Part shown: positions 12,749 to 23,741 of the stretch, in pieces
Layout of the letters: the number at the start of each line of letters is the position of its first letter
How positions within the stretch are numbered: the first letter of the stretch is position 1
Source: Nemania diffusa
Lineage: Eukaryota; Ascomycota; Sordariomycetes; Xylariales; Xylariaceae
Assembly (NCBI GenBank): GCA_038501195.1
Contig: JBBPUQ010000007.1
Span: forward strand, 2,023,501 to 2,087,500
Length of the DNA: 64,000 nt
Direction: 5' to 3'
Notes under the pieces: model-generated
Databases searched by the model: none
What the model was told of the DNA's origin: nothing
Seen by the model: the letters and a program-made list of their open reading frames with translations, nothing else
Position numbers and translations under genes: made by a program

Positions 12749-15700
12749 GGAGGTTCCAAAATGGCGGGGAACATGTCGACCTGAGCCCGGATTTCCTGTG
12801 CATGATCTTCCCCGGACAGCTGATGGATTAGGCGATCAACGACATGTTCGCTGCGTTGCTGCGTGGCGTTGGAGGTTCGTTCTTCTCGCATCAACTCCCG
12901 CTCCGCTGCTGTATCGCGCGGCTCGTGCCTACAAACCCCTTGTTATTACTATAGAGCAACATATAGATAGCGATATGTAGCGTACGGGCCTGATTCGCAA
13001 CCGGCGTTGTTTATGTCTGCAGATGAGCTCAAGCTCCCCATAGCGGTATCGAGTGACGACTGTTTATGGAATTCAAGAAGGGTGAATAAGTGTAAGTAGG
13101 GTATAAGCCGGCAGGAGAGACGCTGCGTGCAGGCCCGTGGCGCAATCGGCTGTCGAGTCAGAGTCGCGACTCGAACTAGTGGTAGGTAATAGTAATTTCT
13201 CTAGTTATCTTAAGAAACACGGGCATCCCTAACACTTAGTCCTCGTTGAGACACCTGGTGAGTCCAAGAAAACCAAGAGAAACCCAAGAAGTACTTGAGA
13301 GAATCATAAGATGGTTGACGAAGCAGGGAAAACAAAAGATCGAGGACGGCGAGGAAGGTATTTAAAGTATCCACCACCACCACCTAGTAATAGTTATAGT
13401 ACTACAGTTTTAGTAGACCAAGGCGCCCGAACCTCGATAGACCATTCGTGTGTGACCGTTGTACAATAGACACATAAACGCACTCCTTGTTCGCGTTACT
13501 GCTGAGTAGAAGAGACGGTGTGTCTTTAACTCGTAGTAGCAAGAGCTTAAGCTACAGAAGTCGAGCTACCTACCTAGAAGGTGGGCGAGTGACAGAGAGG
13601 TACCTATCAAGGTACAAGCTCTGTAGGTAGGAGTCCGCTTGCTCGCACTATCCGAGCTCATTGGTCGGTATGGGTACTGCGTATTGACCAAGCCTGTCCA
13701 AACCCCTTGGAGTGCCCTACGAGTTGCCGGCGGGGCCTTTACCTGAACAAGAAGGTGAGCCGGCGTGTATCCAGCCGGCCGGAACGCCTTCTTACCTCAC
13801 AGAACACCTTGGAGCTAGACTGTTATGACAGTATTACCAAATCTTTGCACTACCATCTCATCAAGGCATTTTAACTTGTTGTCTAGTTCTTCGAAAGTAA
13901 ATAAAGCCTTCCGCTTCAGTAGCTAGAGGATCGTTGCGGCTGGTTTTCTATCTATCGATGCGTGCTACCAGATTTCCCCCAGTTCTAAGAGTGACTGGGG
14001 GAGCAACGTACCAGAGGGCCGAATGGTATATGCTGGTCTAGAAGGGATCCCGCCAAGACAGACACGGGTCTGTGACTAGCCGGCAACCGAAACGGTGGGA
14101 TTGGTAGTCGTTGAAGGATCAGTCATCCATATAGTCTATGTACTGACTAAGGCAATCACTCCGTCCGAGGATTCTTGAATTCGGATATAAGTACTAGAAA
14201 GGAAGAAGACCGTTGCCGGGCGTGTGAATCTCATGAGTAACAGGGAGGAACTGAGCTACTGGCTGTGCAGCTAATATGCCAAGATCCGGGCTGAACAATG
14301 AAACAATGCTGCGGGAAATGGGACCCATTGAGTCCGCTGTATCTTGCACATCCAAACACTTGGGAGTCAATTTGTACCGTCGCATCTAGAGAAGGATGAG
14401 AAGTTTCTAGCTTTCTTCGGCGTGAGATTGCGGAGCGCTTCAAGTAGGATGGTCGCTCTCTGCTACTTTCATCGCAGCTTGCCTGTTTCAAAATTCGGGC
14501 GTATTGTCGTATTTAGGCCGATGGCGCACTTGCGGTTGGTCAGTATGAACTGCAGATGATCTCATGCGCCTGGCATTGCGACGAGGTATTTGCTCCGGAC
14601 CCGGGTAGGTACTGTGTTTGGTCGAAGCAGGTTTAATACAGACACCCTCGAACAGTAAAAGGTTGCCTCCCGGAGTTTGATTGGTCGTCGCCATTGCGTA
14701 GTAATTTCGCAGAGTATTGTGCGTAGCATACTGTTGACGAGACTTGCAGGGGGACGATGTCAGGGGACATTCAATTAGGTTACTGCCTGTACAGAGTACC
14801 CTAATAGAGCCCTATCGTCGCTGGTGATGTTGCATACTACCTCCAACCCTTGGGGGTTGCAACAGGCTAGTCGTGGTCGCTTGTCTTGACAAAGAACTAT
14901 ACAGCACCCGGGAGCGGTGGTAAGTTCTCTTGAAAATGTCTCGTGAAACCCATAGTGTAAGTCGTCCAGGGTTTTTTTTTATTTTTTTTTTTTATTTTTT
15001 TTCAAATCGGTCGATAACATTGTGATCCTCCAAGAAATTCTTATCTCCGAAGGCATTGCATCGGCCACCCTTTTAATTGTGGGGTTGCCTTTTTGATATT
15101 GGATCTATCATCAACTTGACTTCTCCTGAAGAGAACCAAACTAAATGATAATCAGTAAGCGAGTAGCAGACTTACTCACACTCTCTGTAGAGTTTGATTT
15201 GTAGACTGTATTAGAGATGGAGATGTAATCGTCTCTGCGCGCACTTTCCGTGGTACCCAACTGGCCTAGGGAAGGGAAGCCGATACATATAGTCATGGAA
15301 ACTTGTAAGCCGCAAGATGGATTCACCGGCATTTTCATCCATCAATGGTGTACTGAAGGAAACTTCATACTGCAACTGATATCTGGCCCTTAAATGGACT
15401 TTCTCATTCCTCTTGATAGTTGGTTCATTCGTTATCGGGATAGATGTAGGCTGAAGCTAGGAAGTGACTGCAGCGGAGTTCTACATCTGGGCCTCGATTG
15501 CGAGATATCATATCGTAAAATTAGGTTGATCCTAAGTTGAAGGGTGACAGCTTCGTCAAGCCTGGTATTCAAAGTAAGTGCTAGGTTAGGTAACGACTGC
15601 GCCATGGTTAATCGGTAAGAGGCACGACGAAGTGCGCATGTTCGACTCACAACTGATTTGGTGTTTAAAGTTGAATGGTGCTCGAGTAGACGGTAACTAA

Positions 15701-16398
15701 GGAGGTTCAGCGGGTTTACGGAGGGTGTCAGAGTGCGAGGAGACCCATCATAGACATGGCTACCGCGATATTGGTTATCTAGGTTACTAAAAAGCTGTAA
15801 CTACATCTCAGTAGCCGAAACAAGGTACTAAAGCATCAGTACGTCCGGTTCAACTGACTGAACGGGGAAGATAACGGCAAGTTAGGTCAGACGTAGGATC
15901 TTATTCTAAACAACGTTCCTTTTAAGAGAAATAACACGCGGTGACTCACTTGTGGTTAATATCGGATTGATACGTCGTGGCGATTCATGTGATTTGCTTT
16001 GTTAGAAGGGTCTGACCAATGATGTTGCTTCCCGGCTGAACAGGGGACTGAGCCACTCAGGGGCTTCATTTAGAACAGGAGACAGAAGAGATCCTGGACA
16101 GGGAATTGGATAATAGTACAAGCCACGAGTTATGGGGGGAAATAGGTTCTCAATGTTTACTGGGCTAGATAAAGCGGTGACAATGAGGATGACGACTACG
16201 CTAGAAATTTCTCATTTTATCGCCACCTAGATAGTTAGGACTTCTGGCGCGATCGCGAATGGAAGCGAGGGCGTCTATGATTCTGTTGAGCATATGAGTC
16301 TGATATGAGTAAATAATAAGCTCTAGGCTGGTGGTTAAAGTTGATGTTCAACTTCGGTAGCCAGCCTGTCTTTCTGATAGACTAATTCTGTGTGATCT

Positions 16399-18440
16399 TC
16401 ACTTGATACGAATTGCCACTTTGATGACGACAAGTCGCCCCAACAACCCCAGCCGCATATCAGCGCTCGCCACTCGGTGGTTGCCCGCAGCATAGAATCT
16501 GAATTCATCGGCAGGGGAGCCTACTGTTTCGAGTAGATTCTTGCGTAGTAGTCGAGACTGGACATCAGTGCCGTTGGCGGGATTCCCGTTGTAGTGGAAT
16601 TTAACACCGAATTTCTGAGACTGGCGATCCCACATTAATATGACTACTACAGCCCCCATAGTATCCTCTAGTCGGCTACTGTAGCAAAGAAATTCTTGCT
16701 TTCCGCTATCTTCAGCTAGTATCGCGATGAAGCCTTGATTGGAAACCCATGTTACGTTCGGAGACGCCTCAGAGAGAAATATATCTGGGCTAGTAATATC
16801 CTCAGTGATGAGAAAGCCACCCACGTCCGCTGTCAAGTAATCTGCCGGCAGGCGAATATTCTGACGAACGTAAAATTGTTCTAGGCTTGGCAGAATTATT
16901 GCGCCGCTGGTGGGTGAGGGAGTTTGACCACCCCCAGCGATCCAGAGCTCATCAGCATCAACTCGGGCATATTGACCAGCCCCGAGGTGTGTCAAATATA
17001 TACCCAACGGCTCTCCATCGGGGCCTGGATCTCGGCAGTTGAGTAATCCAATGTACAGTCCCGGTTTATCCGTTATACGCGCAAGAGGTAATTTCAACGA
17101 AAGTCCCTTATTCGTGACGGAAAAAGGTGCGTTATCTTCTGGATTGTCGACAAAAATGATGTTGCGGGACCTCGAAAATTTAGTAGGGCTACCAGCTAGT
17201 AAGCCATGGCATGACGCATATTGTCTATCCAACTCCCTCCAAGCGAACAAGGAATGATCATCTGAGCTTTTCATGATCTCCTCTTGGAGCCGGACGAAGG
17301 CTTTCTCTCCGCCCTCACCATAGAGGAGTGGCATACTGACATCAAATATCCCTAGAAGACAATACGCCATATCTTCAGCCCTTGTTGTGTGTCTTCGTGA
17401 CGCCCAACTCATTCTCTGAGCAACGCTAGCAATACTTGGATCACACTACAACACCTAGGGTCAGCCACCACTACTTCGAATTTGATCCATAAATGTGTGT
17501 TGAAATTCGAAGAAGCGTCGAGAGCACGATATTGGCCTATAAGATGGCCACTGTACATTAAAATTTGCCCATATCAGAATGAAATAGCTTCAGGAACCAC
17601 TCACTGTCGTTAAAACATCACGCCCAATGCCAAGAAGCATTGAAAGATGAGGTATCCAATCCTTTTTCCGGAAAAGAAGTTCCCAATCCCGAGTGAAAAA
17701 CATGACCCCAGAGTTAGCAAGAAGTTCCTGCAAAGCTGCGGGGAAACACGTATTAGTAATTGGCGTTTACGGTTAAGACTCCAACGGGTTATTGGGTGTA
17801 GGAAGAGCGGAGGAGCGTAGAATATCCCAATTAGATGGCCGTTGCTCTTATAGCCCGTAAAAGAGAGGGATGGGGGGATAAAGATCAAAAGAAAAAAAAA
17901 AAAATTCAGAAAGTCGTACTCCAGCCTCTAGTCATCCAACGGCAGTTCTCTAATGCTTCTCTTATAGAATTATTGCGGTGTTTCTCTTTGGCCTCTGGGG
18001 GGATGTCTTCAGAGTCTAGCTCAAGCCCACCCACGTCAGACAGATAGACATAGCAATGACGCGCGTGCTTATACCATTGATACATCGAGTTAATAGCCTC
18101 CGATAACTCAGCACTGCTAGATTTATCTATACCTGTACGCCCGTTAGTAGTGCATGGTAACAACGAAACTGGAGAGGAGGTCCATACAACAAGTATCAAC
18201 CCACACGTACTCGACGGCGCGGCTTTCTGGGGCAGTCCACAGAGCAACAGTAGCAGCAAATCGTTTGATTTTAATGTATCCCTCTTTCTCCAAGGTGGTA
18301 GAAGTCGGGTTCATCATCTCGCTGTATGTGACTTCATCGTCGCCCCAAGTGTGAGAAAGAATGACGTACGGGGGTATAGGATTCTCCGGTGTTCCGATGA
18401 ACTCGTCCAGCTCCAATGTGTTGATATTAATTAGTCGCAT
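16399..18440 (-). CDS. HET (heterokaryon incompatibility) domain protein, four exons
   Basis: Exons 18440-18188, 18132-17920, 17735-17605 and 17445-16399 join in phase to give 547 aa. The N-terminus MRLIN...PYVILSHTWGDDEV is the canonical HET opening. It is followed by the conserved VDTCC, INSMYQWY, RGWTLQELLA, QRMSWASRR, EDMAYCLLGIFDV and MPLLYGEG blocks, so the domain is complete over about the first 300 residues. The remaining C-terminal 250 residues match no domain I know, as is usual for stand-alone HET proteins. HET domains trigger regulated cell death in non-self recognition in filamentous fungi. Every splice block is intact and no internal stop remains after splicing, so the gene is probably functional. 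Confidence 0.93.
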
Positions 18441-18619
18441 GGTGGTTTGCTATATGAACCACTGATATGGTGTTGGTTGCTCACGAGTGGTGATGGGTTG
18501 AGGGGTTGGAAGCCCGGAACAGTTGCGTGTTGCTCATTGGCGAAACTTACTACCTAGATTAGACTGGAGTATCCACACAATGCAGTCGGCGCCGTCGTCA
18601 AAAGTGGTGCAGAAACACC

Positions 18620-19393
18620 TCACCGTGCATTGGAGCTATCAGCCCCAACTGCTTCCCGAAGCCTAGCTAGACGACCCTCCACCCAGTCTTTCTGCCACCC
18701 ATCAACTTTGCCACCTAGGATCGTACAAGTTACGGGGTCAAGAAGAAGGGTGCCTCGAGCGAGGATGGCGCCTCTTTTCAGCATGATCTTCTCGCCAATA
18801 TTAAGAGTGCCAATCCCAATTTTGTCGATGCGCTTTAGCTCTAATCCATACAACTTCTGCCCCTTACAGTCCTGAAGTACCAGCCGATGGGTAGAGGTCC
18901 TGGAGGCCGCGGGGGCAGAAGTAGCAGAACGGCCTCTACCTGGCAACCCTGGGCGTTCGGCACCGTTCATGGCTGATTGTGTGGATTGGCTGTCAACACC
19001 AAACTCGTCTTCCTCGTTGCCAGTAGGCAGACGTATAACCTCTCGGCCTCTTGTCTGCTCCCCTCTCGCGATAGCCTCAAGCTCCTCGACTTGCTCCCAC
19101 TTACTCTTGGAAAGATTCTCGATATCGAGTACCTGTACTGGTATATCCCAAGTAAGCCTAACTTCTTTCACCTCTGCATTGCTAGAGTTGGGTGGAAATG
19201 CGGGTGATGGAGAGTCAAAGAGGGCGGGATTGGTCAAGTCAGCTGCTAGGAAACGTGTCTTCACGGTCGCAATAAGAGCTGGCAGAGGGGGTAATGGGGT
19301 TCGATTGGGCATAGCAGTCTGTATCCATGCCACAGATGGAAGAGGCAGCCCCTGGCTTTGAAGCCCAGAGCGGATTTGTGCTGGCAAGTCCAT
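18620..19393 (-). CDS. RMI1: RecQ-mediated genome instability protein 1 (RMI1)
   Basis: Single exon, 257 aa. The N-terminus (PSVAWIQTAMPN...PPLPALIATVKTRFLAADL) and the OB-fold segment (about residues 160-245, with HRLVLQDCKGQKLYGLE and ARGTLLLDP) match the fungal RMI1 family. RMI1 binds topoisomerase III and the RecQ helicase to dissolve double Holliday junctions. The length is normal for fungi. ATG 19393 was chosen because the frame upstream begins only with TTG. The middle region (about 105-160) is low complexity and probably disordered. It is divergent to VPS51. Confidence 0.85.
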   Translation of the reverse strand: MDLPAQIRSGLQSQGLPLPSVAWIQTAMPNRTPLPPLPALIATVKTRFLAADLTNPALFDSPSPAFPPNSSNAEVKEVRLTWDIPVQVLDIENLSKSKWEQVEELEAIARGEQTRGREVIRLPTGNEEDEFGVDSQSTQSAMNGAERPGLPGRGRSATSAPAASRTSTHRLVLQDCKGQKLYGLELKRIDKIGIGTLNIGEKIMLKRGAILARGTLLLDPVTCTILGGKVDGWQKDWVEGRLARLREAVGADSSNAR

Positions 19394-19923
19394 GTCCAAG
19401 TAGGTCGACTCCGGTTGTGCGAGTATCTACGCGACTTATTTATAACTGTGGTAGCCAAGAGGTAGCCAAGAGGGAGAATACGCCTTAGATAGGTGCACAA
19501 ATGTGACAAACGTGACAAACGTGATCACAACCAGTTATGATTCTGCAAAGATCGATTGATTCGAGGCAGATACTTACAAATCTCCCGTGCACTAAAGAAA
19601 GGAAGTGAGAGATAAGTTCCTATTTACCAGTAGGTAGGGAAGGGACTGACTGTGTGAACGCTGGGCAGTAGCTGGGTTTGAAGCTAGCGCCACAGTGGCT
19701 TGACACTCACTATGTATGTAGGTATGCACCTAGGCTCATTAGAGAGCTTGTACGATCTTACAGGTACCTAAACCTATAGATACCTACTTACCAGAGCTTA
19801 CATCTCTCGATGCTATATCTACGATCAAATCAAGACCACCAGCTTGCTTTTTGATTGATGCAACAGCCATTTGCTAAGTAACCTCGGTACTCTCAGTTTC
19901 TGGTTTCTCCTTCAATTCACATA
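19394..19923. promoter_or_regulatory. Divergent promoter region RMI1/VPS51
   Basis: 530 bases separate the two divergent start codons. The region holds two TAGGTACC-like motifs near 19730-19790 and a pyrimidine-rich CT stretch just before the VPS51 start (about 19895-19918). No specific factor site is assigned. Confidence 0.45.
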
Positions 19924-20898
19924 ATGTCAACAATCGCCAGTCCTCGTGAGCCACGGCGCCTAAACTCTCTAACAACACCCACATCGTCTACGCGTCCCAG
20001 CCTCGAGAGTACACGATCACCCGTATCATCACCAAACCCCAACAGCTCCTTATCTGCCCCCAATGCGAACCCTCGGCGGAACCGCGCTGCTCTGCGCGAG
20101 TACTACAACATACGGAAAGGCGCCGCTACTGGGACTAGTACGCCACCCCAGGTCGAAATAACAGATCCTACCGGCGAGACGGGCCCCCATGAGCATTCAG
20201 AAGTGCCTCCGAGCGAAATGGACAAGGAAGGCTTTGATGCCGACGCGTTCGTCAAGAAGGCTCTAGCCGAAAACAACATGCAAGACCTCTTGCGCCTATA
20301 TACTCGAGTACTGGGCGAAACACGAGCGCTGGACGCCGAGAAGAAAGCTCTGGTGTACGATAATTATAGCAAACTGATCGCCGCCACCGAAACAATACGA
20401 AAGGTTAGTTTCAAGACGTTTGCCTACTACTCACTGCTCTTGTTTCAGCTTCAATTTTGAGTTCATCATACTAACTAGAAGTAGATGAGGACTAACATGG
20501 ATCCCTTAAATCCGATGGCCTCGACTCTCGATCCAGCAATTGCAAAGATTTACAGCCAAGCCTCTGAAATTCGAGACTCTCTACGGAAATCAGTGGCCGA
20601 GCCCACAGAAGCCAGCAAGGCCGAGGAAGAAGCCCGTCAGAGAAGAATACGGACTCGAAAGTTAGCTATCCAAGTTCTAGATACGCCTGACAGGATACGT
20701 GCACTGGTGGCCGATGGCCGGCTAAATGATGCGAGGGAGGCCTGGAAGATGCCTAGGAAGCTACTACTTGTCTGGAAAGAGCAGGGTGTCGGAGGCAGTG
20801 ACGTGGATGAGTGCATAGCAGACGGCGACGCAGCAGTTCGCGGTGAACCGAGTAAAGGAAATTGGCGAGAGCTTCGTGATACCAATGCCGAAGAGTGA
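19924..20898 (+). CDS. VPS51: GARP complex subunit Vps51/Vps67-like
   Basis: Exons 19924-20403 and 20485-20898 join in phase to give 297 aa. Family features are the LREYYNIRKG segment after a Ser/Pro-rich N-terminus, the acidic block before DADAFVKKAL and the helical LLRLYTRVLGETRALDAEKKALVYDNYSKLI region ending in TNMDPLNPM. Vps51 is the small subunit of the GARP tether that captures endosome-derived vesicles at the trans-Golgi. The C-terminal part (about 190-297) has charged helices and a short lysine-rich stretch. The length is within the range of fungal homologues. Confidence 0.85.
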
Positions 20899-21122
20899 CA
20901 TGATTAGAACTGAAGGCCGTTCATGCGACTAAGACAAGCCACGACACCTCGGTAACGGTAGCATACGCCATTGACCAAAATCACTTTGAATCGAGCGATC
21001 ATAGCTGAATTCGGAGCTTACGTCTTGCAATGAAACACATTTTCGGATCGAAGTCTCCATTGTTACACCTAAGCTCAAGTCGGCATAAATGGCATGTGTG
21101 TCTAAGTAAGTGCGATACATCC

Positions 21123-22420
21123 TCAGGCCAGATCCCGCACGTCAATGATATCAAACGGGTCCCGATCGGCACTGCTAGCGAAAACAAGGGCATTGCCATA
21201 ACCAGCGTCTTTAAGCTGCGCCTCAAGCTGTGGCTTCAGCCTCTGCTCCAGGAACTTCCTTTCGGAATTGCTGTGGAAACAAGTGACCACAATCTGGCCT
21301 AATTGTATGTGCCGCAGGGCATAGTGGTGGGCCATCTCACCAGTCACCAGGACTTGTGCGTCGGTGTTCTTGAGGACATCCGCGCCCGACCCAGCACAGA
21401 CTGCGATCTTCGTGATGATTTGAGTCTTGGTAAGGTCACTCAATTTTGGGGGAAGGGCTACCATCATGTATTTCTGTCCACCAATGCCAGTAGAGAGGCG
21501 CTTTAAAAGAGTCTGGAGTGTAATGGATTGGTCCAATTCAAAGACACGCCCATATCCCACGTCTTGGCCCTGCAGACGTTCGGGTAGTGGCCGAGAGATG
21601 GGCTCAGCTACTGTTCTCTTCACTTCTTTCTCGCCGTCGATCAAGATGTCACATAACCAGTCATTCAGGCCCCCGACGGCAGCATCGACGGCTGTGTGTG
21701 GGCAGTATACAGATATCCCCGCTGCGATCAATCGGAGAAGCTGGGCCTGCATTGGATCCTTAGTGGTCAGGGATTTCAACGGCCTGAAAATGATGGGATC
21801 TACGATTGAAGGTTAATAAAGTTTTAGCATGGGCGCCATGAAAAGGAACCATACGGTAGCAGACAATGAAATTAGCACCCTTTTCCAAGGCCTCATCCAC
21901 AACTGTCTGTGTTAAATCATTTGTCAGGAGCACCGTTGGCCTAGAGTTGCTCGCTCGCTCTGGGAAAGAAGGAGCCTGGTCTAGCAGCACTATATTACAC
22001 GTTAGCCTTTCAATGTCTCTATGTCAATCCAACTGGGTATCTGCTTACAGCCCGTGTTATCCCATGCTTTATCTGCTAGCTCTTCGGGGTACCTTCACCT
22101 AATAATTAGCAACTGTCTTCATAAGAGAGCAAATTTGCCACTGGGACAGCTCAGCTGGCTCACAGAGTCCTCATGGCCTGGACCACGGCATCGTTAAAAG
22201 ACGGAGGGCTAGCCATCGTGGTAATACTTCCGAAACCTAATTTGGTCTGTGCTGAGTTTACTCGAAAGCTAGTTCTGGGCCGTCCTATACTTTGACGATA
22301 GGCGAGACGGGATACACCTCTCGTGTAGATATACACAGAAGATGCAGCAGTTGTGGGTGTTGATTTCAAGACGGGGGTGTATGATCCAAATCTCAACAGA
22401 AGTCTTCGTGGAGTCAACAT
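21123..22420 (-). CDS. NIF3: NIF3 family protein, four exons
   Basis: Exons 22420-22164, 22092-22049, 21989-21855 and 21799-21123 join in phase to 370 aa. Marks of the NIF3 (GTP cyclohydrolase I type 2-like) family are YPEELADKAWDNTGLLLDQ, VLLTNDLTQTVVDEAL, FIVCYHPIIF, the SVYCPHTAVDAAVGGLNDWL block and VLVTGEMAHHYAL near the C-terminus. These contain the His/Asp/Glu metal ligands. The biochemical role of eukaryotic NIF3 is not settled. The first 69 residues before the second ATG (22216) are rich in Arg, Ser and Thr and poor in acids, like a mitochondrial presequence. The second ATG gives the usual cytosolic-length start. Confidence 0.9.
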
Positions 22421-22801
22421 CGCCCTCCCTTACAATAAGTAGGTACTTGTAATTCTCAACCAACCAGAAAAGGAGTTACAGAAAAACTGGACCCGGCAAC
22501 TCAGCAACACGCAGTTCTTAATTGACAATGAGGAGCGCGGACCGCCGAAGCTTCAGCCACAACCCATCTCGTCAACTATTATTGTAGAGAGGTCCATAGC
22601 ATATCGATAAGCCCCAAGCTCTTCCACCCCTCCTATTAGCTACCTATAGATACCTACCTGAATGAACCACCACCAGCACCAAACCGCGGGGCGCATTCTC
22701 GCGATTGCGACATCGCACAGCACCCTTCCTTACAAACCAAGCCCAGACCAGGCCAACTACCGCAGCAGCAGCAGCAGCAGCGAAACCCAGCGAATGCAGC
22801 G
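22421..22801. promoter_or_regulatory. Divergent promoter NIF3/BolA with CAG repeat
   Basis: 381 bases between divergent starts. A perfect (CAG)6 tract at 22763-22780 lies about 20 bases before the BolA start codon, so it probably sits in its 5' leader. A TACCTATAGATACCTACCT stretch lies at about 22640-22660. Confidence 0.5.
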
Positions 22802-23228
22802 ATGGTCGACGCAACGTCCATAACAGAAGCCTCTCTAAAGACCGCCCTAACAGAGCGGCTAAAGGCAACCTATGTCGAAGTGACAGACATGTCCGGTACG
22901 TACCTAATCCAATCTAAATGCGCATCCCTCCCAACCCGCGCAAAACCCACTAACCACTCCGAACACAGGCGGCTGCGGCCAGTCCTTCACCTCGCTGATC
23001 GTGTCGCCGGCCTTCGCGGGCCAGAACAGCCTCAAGCGCCACCGCGCCGTCAACGCCGCGCTGCGCGACGAGATCGCCGCCATCCACGCCTGGAGCGCCA
23101 AGTGCCAGACCCCCGAGGAGTGGGAGCGCGCGCGCGCCGAGGCCGCCGCTACGTCTACGCCGGGGACGGGGACGCACCCGCCGCTGGATGGAACTGTTGG
23201 GGGTAAGGTTGATGGGGTGAATGCTTGA
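22802..23228 (+). CDS. BolA-like protein (Fra2/BolA2 type)
   Basis: Exons 22802-22895 and 22969-23228 join in phase to 117 aa. The short BolA core is intact: TERLKATYVEVTDMSGGCGQ followed by SFTSLIVSPAFAGQNSLKRH and RAVNAALRDEIAAIHAWSAK. The C-terminus is a Gly/Thr/Pro-rich extension of about 25 residues. BolA2/Fra2 proteins pair with monothiol glutaredoxins in the iron-sulfur-sensing pathway. The conserved Cys in the GGCGQ position and the lack of a clear presequence favour the cytosolic/nuclear form over mitochondrial BolA1/3. GC content of exon 2 is distinctly higher than its surroundings. Confidence 0.88.
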
Positions 23229-23741
23229 GCACAGGGGACGTAACTGCGTGCGTTCATCTACAAAGCCGCTACGAAGGAGGACGGCACTATCTAAGGGCAG
23301 AGCCGAGGTCAGAGAACAAGAGGGAGGAATCGGGAGACCCGCGCATGGATGTGGCGATAGACTCTCGTGGAGACGTCAAATATTGTCATACATAATGTGA
23401 GCGCAGCTGGAGTCGCGGATGCGAAACCACATATAGCGCGTAGAGAGAAATGGGTAGGCACGGAACAGGATTTGATTCCCTACATTTGTATCTATAGTGA
23501 GGTTAGGTATATCTGCACCCGCATTGAGCTCTTCAATTCTCCCGGTACTGAAGCATTCATGTCTATGCCTCGCGACAATAGGCTTATTTATCTCTGCAAG
23601 CGAAGGAAATGCCATTTGTCTTTTGTTCCAACAAGCTTTCCACCCTCCTCTCCTTCATAGATCCAAGAGATTCTCCTTTTTCACAGCCCTATCGCGACGT
23701 CATCAATCATCGACCACTCTCTCGGGTTCGTCCAGCCCCGC
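23229..23741. other. Convergent 3' region BolA/AP-1 beta
   Basis: The 3' ends of BolA and of the minus-strand adaptin face each other here. Short frames at 23367-23660 are not supported. Confidence 0.5.

Larger units (their letters stand above)
6725..16398. other. Gene-poor tract, about 9.7 kb
   Basis: No open frame here could be assigned to a family. Several frames of 70-175 codons (for example 7281-7808) overlap other frames and show no conserved motif. The tract holds an alternating CG run at 7480-7492, an AT-rich stretch near 8165-8210, a CCA-type run near 13370-13390, a T-rich run with three A interruptions at 14972-15002, and several TAGGTACC-like palindrome clusters. No ribosomal RNA, intact transfer RNA or transposase was recognised. 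Confidence 0.5.

Noticed and set aside
12507..12894. Overlapping frames with Thr-Pro or Val-Gly repeats
   Set aside because: Translations of the hexamer repeat; open in several frames at once.
15590..15660. A-box/B-box-like words near 15605 and 15640
   Set aside because: Distance between the boxes is too short for a tRNA and no cloverleaf can be drawn.
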